DNA from: an uncultured Fusibacter sp.
Lineage (GTDB): Bacteria > Bacillota > Clostridia > Peptostreptococcales > Acidaminobacteraceae
Length of the DNA stretch: 12,419 nt
Direction: 5' to 3'
NCBI GenBank assembly: GCA_937958285.1
Contig: CALFXQ010000448.1
Location: 1-12,419 of the forward strand
Shown here: positions 7,049 through 12,419 of the stretch, in pieces
Numbering within the stretch: the stretch's first letter is position 1
Layout of the letters: the number at the start of each line of letters is the position of its first letter
Position numbers and translations under genes: made by a program
The notes under the pieces: generated by a model
The model's database searches: none
Seen by the model: the letters and a program-made list of their open reading frames with translations, nothing else
What the model was told of the DNA's origin: nothing

Positions 7049-7092
7049 TATCCAATTTAAGATATAATCAAATTTGTGCGATTAATTGGATA
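7049..7092. promoter_or_regulatory. Promoter with -10 box inside a perfect 9-bp dyad
   Basis: A TATAAT box at 7063-7068 is the best promoter signal before the GGDEF-EAL gene; no good -35 hexamer lies 16-18 bases upstream. It is flanked by TATCCAATT (7049-7057) and its exact reverse complement AATTGGATA (7084-7092), with 26 bases between the arms. Transcription would start near 7075, so only the right arm would be transcribed. This favours a DNA operator over an RNA hairpin. The regulator is unknown. Confidence 0.55.
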
Positions 7093-7113
7093 AATGAAAT
7101 GCGAGGTCATAAG

Positions 7114-10089
7114 ATGAAAATACGCAAGAGACAGCGGCAATTGCCAATGACGAAGCGCATAATTTACATACCGCTGGTAGCAATCGCTATCGGATTTTTG
7201 CTCATTGGGTATTATGCATCTTATGCTGCGAGAATGAGCTTATTGGCGCAGATGAACCTTCAGGCCTCGAACTTGTCGGATCAAATGGCAGCGCGCATCA
7301 ACGACCATCGCCATGCGATGAAGACAATCGAAGGTCAACTTGAAGAGAAGATTAAGATTATCGGCGCATCCATCAGTGCTGAACAAGTGAAGTTTACAGG
7401 ACACAATTTGCGCAAGTTTGCCGAGGTGTTTGGAATTGGTGAGATCAATTGGTTTAGCAAAGAGGGTGTGATACTGGCTTCATCTATTGCAAAGTATGAA
7501 GGTTGGATTGCACCACCAGGCCATCCTGTACAAACCTTTATTTCGAAGGACTACAAGTTGTGGTCGGAGCCCATTCGAAAAGACTCCGAATCAAATCGCT
7601 ACAATAAATACGGGTACTACCGCTTAAACGACGGAAAATTTCTTCAGATAGCCCTTCCTGCCGACGATGTTCACAAGTTGACAAATCGCTTTACCGAAGA
7701 TTATCTGATGCGCATATTGAGCAAGTACAATGGCATTGTTCAGGCAGCCTATCTTAACAATGACTTTCAACGTGTGGCCTTTTCAAAAGGCCCGAGTTAT
7801 CTCTCTCAAGTGGACATTCAAAGGCTTTTACCGGGAACCATACTCGATAAGGCATCTATTGACCTGTTGCGGTTGGGTCAAAAGGTTTCGGGTGAATCCT
7901 TAAAAGGTAAGGTCTACGAAGTCTACGTGCCGATTATGGACGAGGGCATCATATCGGGTTATCTCAATATTGCCTTCGATATGGTGCCGGTCATGCAGAT
8001 GGTCTATGAGACATCCCTCCGTGTGCTTATTGTGGGATTAGTCACACTGTTGGCCATTGCGCTGACAATGGAGTGGCTCCTCAAGCGCTATGTGGCAAGA
8101 CCCATCGAAGACTTGGCAATCGATATGGAGCAAATACACGTCGAGACGAATATGGTTTACAGGTTGCCATCGAGAGCATCTGATCCCTTTACCGGATTAA
8201 GGCGCATTATGAACCAAGTGCTTGGCATCACCAATCAGTATTTTGAAGAGATAATTGCCCATCAAGAAGAGTTAATTGCGGCTAATGAAGAGTTGGAGGC
8301 AACCATCGGCCAACTTTGTGCCAGTGAAGAAGAGTTGCGGGCACAGTACGACGAAATAGAAGCATATGCACATCATATGGCACAGCTTAAACAGCGCTTT
8401 AGCATAGCCATTGAAGCGACAGGCTGCTATATATGGGAGCTCGACTGTACAACTGAAACATTGGTTATCTCTGATCACCTTGTGACTTATCTGGGGTTGA
8501 CCACCGATGAGATTCAACTCGAAAAATTCGTGCAGAACTATGTACACCCTGATGATGCTGAGGTTTTAAAAACGTGTTTGACGCAGATGACCACACCTGT
8601 AATGGCAGGTATGGAAGCTGTCCATATTCAAGTGCGTCTGGCTGCACCGGGCAATGGCGCAAGATGGCATCTTATGCGAGGCAGCATTACAGGTGATGCG
8701 CCCATCGAGAAACCTCAACTTGCAGGTGTTATTGTGGATATCCATCAGCAGAAAGAACAAGAGCAATACATTCAGTATCTTGCAGATCACGACCCACTTA
8801 CAGGATTATTTAGTAGAAGAAAGTTTCAAGAGGTCGTTTCGAAGGCAATTACTAGAGGTAAGTCTGGAACTGTATTGCTTATGGATATCGACAATTTTAA
8901 AAATATTAACGATTACTACGGCCATGTCTATGGCGACAAAGTGTTGAAGCACTTTGCAAATCTGCTAAAGGCCCATCTATGTGATAAAAGTCAGGTTTAT
9001 CGATTGGGTGGTGACGAGTTTATCATTCATACCGACGGCAGTAAGTCATTAGAAGAGGTAATCGATTGTCTCAAAGAGCTTGTGATTTGGATCCAAGAGC
9101 ATCAGATTATAGACGGTCTCGAGCAGCGTTTGACCATAAGCACGGGAATTGCACAGTATCCATTAGATGCCATTGTAGTAGACGAGTTAATGATGAAGGC
9201 CGATTTAGCCATGTACGAGTCTAAGAAATCTGGCAAGAATCGATATAGCTGTTATAATGATGCGCTAAAAGAAGTGCTTAGCCACAGACTGATGGTAGAA
9301 AATCACTTGAGATTAGCTCTAGCCAACGATGGTTTTGTGATGCACTATCAACCGGTTGTCGATACGAACACTCTCGAAGTAGGGTATTTTGAGGCGCTCA
9401 TTCGATTAAAAGACAATGCCTATTCCCCAGCCGATTTAATTGCCATTTCAGAAGAGTCTGGACTTATTCACAGCATTGGCCGGTGGGTCATTAAGGCCGT
9501 TATTGAACAACAAGCAAGTTGGCGCGATAAGGGGTATGCCTTAAAGCCCATTGCAATAAACCTTTCACCAAGGCAAATGTTAGATGTTCAGCTCGTTCCT
9601 TTTATTGCTCAATTGCTCGACCAATACAATCTAGACCCAAAGCACTTTGAGATGGAGATCACTGAGAATATTCTGGTGGAAAATCGAGAAGAAAACCTGG
9701 CCGTCCTAGAGGCTATAAGAAAACTGGGATTGAGTATAGCTTTAGATGATTTTGGAACGGGATACTCGTCCCTTAATTACTTGACCTTTATTCCTGTCGA
9801 TAAGATTAAACTCGACAAGAGTTTAAAAGACAAGTTTATCGATTTAGAGAGTATTCAGGTGATGGATAGCCTAATAAGTCTGGCTCATGGTTTGCAACTA
9901 AAAGTAGTTGCAGAAGGAGTCGAAACGGCACTTGAAAGCCGGCGCCTGATCTACGGTAAGTGCGACTACTTGCAAGGCTATTACTTCAGTAGGCCATTAA
10001 CAGTCACTCAAATAGAAGATTGGTTTGCAAATCCATCCATGTCGCCAATCTTGCAAGTAGAAAGTAATACCAGTGTTCAAATTGTTTAG
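7114..10089 (+). CDS. Membrane Cache-PAS-GGDEF-EAL cyclic-di-GMP turnover protein
   Basis: The 991-aa product has a first membrane helix (about 16-37), an extracytoplasmic sensor of about 265 residues resembling Cache domains, a second helix (304-324), a HAMP-like linker, a Glu-rich coiled coil (about 386-428), PAS (about 430-548), GGDEF (about 560-710) and EAL (about 735-980). The cyclase site is intact: MDIDNFKNIND (590-600) and GGDEF (632-636). The inhibitory RxxD site is replaced by C623-D-K-S626. The phosphodiesterase site also looks complete: E760-A-L, N816, E848-I-T-E851, D878-D879, K899, E934 and Q954. The protein could therefore make or degrade cyclic-di-GMP, with the external signal or PAS ligand setting the balance. 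The start at 7114 has GAGG seven bases upstream; a farther in-frame TTG at 7012 lies inside the gdhA terminator and is rejected. The gene stands alone between two terminators. Confidence 0.95.
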   Translation: MKIRKRQRQLPMTKRIIYIPLVAIAIGFLLIGYYASYAARMSLLAQMNLQASNLSDQMAARINDHRHAMKTIEGQLEEKIKIIGASISAEQVKFTGHNLRKFAEVFGIGEINWFSKEGVILASSIAKYEGWIAPPGHPVQTFISKDYKLWSEPIRKDSESNRYNKYGYYRLNDGKFLQIALPADDVHKLTNRFTEDYLMRILSKYNGIVQAAYLNNDFQRVAFSKGPSYLSQVDIQRLLPGTILDKASIDLLRLGQKVSGESLKGKVYEVYVPIMDEGIISGYLNIAFDMVPVMQMVYETSLRVLIVGLVTLLAIALTMEWLLKRYVARPIEDLAIDMEQIHVETNMVYRLPSRASDPFTGLRRIMNQVLGITNQYFEEIIAHQEELIAANEELEATIGQLCASEEELRAQYDEIEAYAHHMAQLKQRFSIAIEATGCYIWELDCTTETLVISDHLVTYLGLTTDEIQLEKFVQNYVHPDDAEVLKTCLTQMTTPVMAGMEAVHIQVRLAAPGNGARWHLMRGSITGDAPIEKPQLAGVIVDIHQQKEQEQYIQYLADHDPLTGLFSRRKFQEVVSKAITRGKSGTVLLMDIDNFKNINDYYGHVYGDKVLKHFANLLKAHLCDKSQVYRLGGDEFIIHTDGSKSLEEVIDCLKELVIWIQEHQIIDGLEQRLTISTGIAQYPLDAIVVDELMMKADLAMYESKKSGKNRYSCYNDALKEVLSHRLMVENHLRLALANDGFVMHYQPVVDTNTLEVGYFEALIRLKDNAYSPADLIAISEESGLIHSIGRWVIKAVIEQQASWRDKGYALKPIAINLSPRQMLDVQLVPFIAQLLDQYNLDPKHFEMEITENILVENREENLAVLEAIRKLGLSIALDDFGTGYSSLNYLTFIPVDKIKLDKSLKDKFIDLESIQVMDSLISLAHGLQLKVVAEGVETALESRRLIYGKCDYLQGYYFSRPLTVTQIEDWFANPSMSPILQVESNTSVQIV

Positions 10090-10102
10090 TTTGTAAACAC
10101 AC

Positions 10103-10137
10103 AAACAGTCTTCCTATGGAGGGCTGTTTCTTTTTTT
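10103..10137 (+). terminator. Intrinsic terminator after the GGDEF-EAL gene
   Basis: A 12-bp stem (10103-10114 with 10118-10129, two G-T pairs) closes a 3-base TAT loop. The outer arms are AAACAG and CTGTTT. A C and seven T (10131-10137) follow. It starts 13 bases after the stop codon. Confidence 0.9.
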
Positions 10138-10167
10138 AGGCACTCGGTTTGGTGTTTTATTAATGAG

Positions 10168-10225
10168 ATTTCACTTTGAGAATTCTGTGAAATAGGATTT
10201 TTTATAAGTAAAAATATGTTAGAAT
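10168..10225 (+). promoter_or_regulatory. Putative promoter with extended -10 and upstream dyad
   Basis: TGTTAGAAT at 10217-10225 fits an extended -10 (TGn plus TAGAAT), about 49 bases before the solute-binding protein start. The -35 region is AT-rich and poor, as is common with extended -10 promoters. Just upstream lies ATTTCAC (10168-10174) with exact complement GTGAAAT (10187-10193), 12 bases apart, centred about 50 bases before the expected transcript start, where an activator could bind. The rest of the 178-base gap holds only the preceding terminator. Confidence 0.45.
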
Positions 10226-10261
10226 GGTGATAGTGTACATATCGGTAAACAGAAGTCATCT

Positions 10262-10267
10262 GGGGGG
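10262..10267 (+). promoter_or_regulatory. Six-G ribosome binding site choosing the 10274 start
   Basis: A run of six G abuts ATG at 10268 but lies six bases before the in-frame ATG at 10274. The spacing favours 10274 as the start. Confidence 0.55.
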
Positions 10268-10273
10268 ATGTCC

Positions 10274-11431
10274 ATGCAGGAGAAGAGAAGACCTACTATT
10301 AATAAGAGGGCACTTTTTTTATTATGCCTACTGATCGTCAATGTATGGCTACTTAGCATGACAGGATGCTCATCAAAAAAATCGCCAATTGTGATACACG
10401 TGGTCGGACAAATGTCTGGCGTGGGCTCAGAATTGGCAGTTTCTGGGCGCCGCGGTATTGAGTTGGCGATAGATCATATCAATCAATCCGGTGGGGTGCT
10501 CGGTAGATCCTTAGAATTAAAAGTTTTAGATCTCAACGAAAAAGCGCAAACCCCCAAACTAGCATTCGAGGCAATAAGCAAAACTGCCAATGCCCTTGTC
10601 ATTGGACCCTTTACAAGTGGCAACTTAATCGATGCCTTGCCTGTTATAGAGCAGTCAGGCGATGAAATACTTGTACTTTCACCAACCGTCAGCGCCGATT
10701 CTCTATCGGGTAAAGATGACAATATACTGAGGGTTATGCCTTCTACTGCTCAGCAGGCCAAGCTGCTCACCCAGTGGTTAGATGCCAATGCGTTAAATAG
10801 CAATATTGTCGTTTACGACCGACGCAACAAGGGCTATACGGATTTGCTCGTCAAAAATTACGTGGAATTACACAGTGCAAAGACGGGAGAAAAGCCACTT
10901 GTGTTGCCCTACGACCCATCGAATCCCGACGAATTCAACCAAGTTGAGGCGCAGATTTTATCAGTGCGCCCAAAATCCGTGACTCTTATTTGCAGCGCTG
11001 AGGATTCCGCATATCTCATTCAGCAGGCTTCAATCAAAGGCCTCCAAACACAGTGGCTAGGTGCTTTATGGGCCAACACTTCAGAACTAATAAAAAAGGG
11101 CGGAGACGCTGTCGAAAACATGATTCTCGTCAACGCCATCGATCCAAACAACGAATCAGAGGCATATCTAGACTTTGCCTTGGCATACAAGAATCGCTTT
11201 GGCGAGGGGCATTCGTTTAGCTCCGTTTACAGCTACGAAAGCGTCTTTGCTTTAAAACAAGCCATAGAAATTGCCAAATCAACAGAGCCTTCGGCGCTAA
11301 AAGGTGCATTTGTTTCCCTTGGCGCATTTAATGGTTTGCAAACCACTATAGAAATTGATGCCTATGGTGATTGTAATCGCGCGTTTTACTTGTCGAGAAT
11401 CGTAGACGGACAACTGAGAAAGGTAGAATGA
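10274..11431 (+). CDS. Leu/Ile/Val-type solute-binding lipoprotein (Peripla_BP_6)
   Basis: The 385-aa product starts with a basic stretch (KRRPTINKR), a hydrophobic helix and a lipobox-like MTGC, with C32 as the probable lipidated residue, so it should be anchored on the outer face of the membrane. The mature part is a type I periplasmic-binding fold of the branched-chain amino acid/amide group: VVGQMSGVGSELAVSGRRGIELAIDHIN, then GGVLGRSLELKVLD, VIGPFTSG and LVLSPTVSAD, all typical of the family. Length fits. No permease or ATPase gene is next to it; instead a membrane receptor starts one base after its stop. That suggests the bound ligand (probably a small amino acid-like molecule) is presented to the receptor, though a transporter elsewhere is possible. 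An in-frame ATG at 10268 would add two residues but leaves no room for the ribosome binding site. Confidence 0.92.
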   Translation: MQEKRRPTINKRALFLLCLLIVNVWLLSMTGCSSKKSPIVIHVVGQMSGVGSELAVSGRRGIELAIDHINQSGGVLGRSLELKVLDLNEKAQTPKLAFEAISKTANALVIGPFTSGNLIDALPVIEQSGDEILVLSPTVSADSLSGKDDNILRVMPSTAQQAKLLTQWLDANALNSNIVVYDRRNKGYTDLLVKNYVELHSAKTGEKPLVLPYDPSNPDEFNQVEAQILSVRPKSVTLICSAEDSAYLIQQASIKGLQTQWLGALWANTSELIKKGGDAVENMILVNAIDPNNESEAYLDFALAYKNRFGEGHSFSSVYSYESVFALKQAIEIAKSTEPSALKGAFVSLGAFNGLQTTIEIDAYGDCNRAFYLSRIVDGQLRKVE

Positions 11432-11432
11432 C

Positions 11433-12419
11433 ATGCTCAATAGGCGATTCTCTTTGAAAAATGCCAAAAGCAGTCTTCGATGGCGGCTCTTAATAGGCAA
11501 CAGTTTAATCTTTACACTCATTATTATGCTTACAAGTACAACTCTATTTTTGTACAATCAAAAGGTATTAAAAGAAGACATACAAGAAGATACAACCCTC
11601 ATACAGAATTTAATTGTCGATCGCATCAACCAAGGCGTCGCGACCCCGATAAAAATACTCGATGAATTGAGAATTTTCATTGATAAACAAGCAGGTGAGA
11701 ATCGTCTAGAGCAAATCAACGGTACGATTCAGACGATGGTTAAAGCATATCCCCATTTCGAACGCGTTATGGCCGTCGATACGCAAGGCAAAGTTGTACT
11801 GGTAGCGCCAGAAGACTCTAGGACTATCGGTTCTAGCGTAAAGAATGAGTCCTATTTTTTATCGAAGTCTCTAGATGGTTCGTCGCATTGGTCTGAAGTT
11901 TATATAGATGCCAATACTGGGCAACCAACCCTCACATTGACAACCGGAACTAAAGACTATCTGTTTGTAGCCCAGATTAATCTCAAGGTACTTCAAGGGC
12001 TGCTTCGTGTGGAGTCCTTTGATTCGCTAAAGAGTATTTCACTTTTAGATGGATACGGAAATTATCTTCTAGATAGCGATATTAAAAACGTGCAGCAACG
12101 ATTAAGGCACCCAGAGTTTGATTCTTTTAAGGAGCAATTGTCTCAAGAGACTAAAATGATTCAATCTTTAAAGGACTCCAATGTGCAGTACAGCGGACAC
12201 ACTCTGGCGAGCAATCAAAACTGGCACTTAATCATTGCACAAGACAAACGTATCCTCTTTCACTCCTTGACAGAACTCAGTATTGCGATGTTGGTGTTGT
12301 TTCTGTTAACGACCATGAGTTCATTTCTCTTTTTACATTTTAACTTGTCTAAGATCAACGGCGATATTGGCGACTTGATTCAAGGCACATTGAGAATCTC
12401 AACGGGTGATTATAACTAT
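11433..12419 (+). CDS. Membrane receptor with dCache-like sensor domain (3' partial)
   Basis: The frame runs from ATG at 11433 for 329 codons without a stop to the window edge. It begins one base after the solute-binding protein's stop, with GAAAGG at 11418-11423 as ribosome binding site, so translation is probably coupled. The layout is a first membrane helix (about 19-41), an extracytoplasmic domain of about 235 residues, a second helix (about 282-303) and the start of a HAMP domain, ending at STGDYNY. The extracytoplasmic part has Cache-type wording: VMAVDTQGKVVLVAPED near 112-128, then GSSVKNESYFLSKS and HWSEVYIDANTGQPTLTL, as in dCache_1 ligand-binding domains. The output domain is cut off, so it may be a histidine kinase, a GGDEF/EAL protein or a chemoreceptor. 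The pairing with a binding lipoprotein suggests a joint sensing role. Confidence 0.88.
   Translation, partial: MLNRRFSLKNAKSSLRWRLLIGNSLIFTLIIMLTSTTLFLYNQKVLKEDIQEDTTLIQNLIVDRINQGVATPIKILDELRIFIDKQAGENRLEQINGTIQTMVKAYPHFERVMAVDTQGKVVLVAPEDSRTIGSSVKNESYFLSKSLDGSSHWSEVYIDANTGQPTLTLTTGTKDYLFVAQINLKVLQGLLRVESFDSLKSISLLDGYGNYLLDSDIKNVQQRLRHPEFDSFKEQLSQETKMIQSLKDSNVQYSGHTLASNQNWHLIIAQDKRILFHSLTELSIAMLVLFLLTTMSSFLFLHFNLSKINGDIGDLIQGTLRISTGDYNY

Noticed and set aside
7012..7113. In-frame TTG start that would extend the GGDEF-EAL protein by 34 residues
   Set aside because: It begins inside the gdhA terminator stem and lies upstream of the best -10 box; ATG at 7114 has a GAGG at proper spacing and puts a normal basic stretch before the membrane helix.
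8654..8947. 97-codon open frame in a second + frame
   Set aside because: It overlaps the PAS-GGDEF region of a clearly real gene and its translation is of low complexity with no domain.
10090..10267. Possible riboswitch leader before the solute-binding protein
   Set aside because: After the terminator only about 40 bases lie between the expected transcript start and the gene, too few for a known riboswitch fold.
11480..11665. Short + strand open frame after the solute-binding protein
   Set aside because: It is out of frame with, and inside, the long receptor frame starting at 11433 that runs to the window end.

Overview
The window looks like a chromosomal segment of a low- to mid-GC Gram-positive anaerobe, most likely a Clostridia member of the Firmicutes. 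This rests on strong AGGAGG-type ribosome binding sites, a DUF2871 membrane protein, a lipoprotein-anchored solute-binding protein, a hexameric-type glutamate dehydrogenase and many Cache, GGDEF, EAL and HD-GYP signalling proteins. The genus cannot be fixed from the sequence. All genes lie on the + strand and are densely packed. No RNA gene, complete mobile element or CRISPR array was seen, and no stretch over 300 bases lacks a gene.

Region 1 (1-1363): the 3' end of a sensor histidine kinase, a small four-helix DUF2871 membrane protein whose ribosome binding site overlaps the kinase stop, and a calcineurin-like phosphoesterase that has lost two consensus metal ligands. A perfect 24-bp palindrome forms the last codons of the kinase gene.

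Region 2 (1397-5560): an apparent operon of three genes. It holds an unrecognised 339-aa protein, a 641-aa helical protein with HEAT-like repeats, and an HD-GYP cyclic-di-GMP phosphodiesterase. The last two share an N-terminal module that aligns without gaps over about 75 residues, so they are probably partners. A REP-like pair of GGTGCC-W-GGCACC palindromes lies in frame inside the HD-GYP gene, and a heptamer tandem repeat runs across the stop codon of the 339-aa gene.

Region 3 (5648-7032): gdhA, NADP-type glutamate dehydrogenase, closed by a clear intrinsic terminator.

Region 4 (7040-10137): a monocistronic 991-aa membrane protein with a Cache-like sensor, HAMP-like linker, PAS, GGDEF and EAL domains. 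It appears to have its own promoter, whose -10 box lies inside a perfect 9-bp dyad, and it ends at its own terminator.

Region 5 (10140-12419): a promoter with an extended -10 and an upstream dyad, then a Leu/Ile/Val-type solute-binding lipoprotein with no transporter genes beside it. One base later a membrane receptor with a dCache-like domain begins and runs off the window. The pair suggests a binding protein that works as a co-sensor rather than in uptake. Overall the window is dominated by environmental sensing and cyclic-di-GMP turnover, with one nitrogen-assimilation gene embedded in it.
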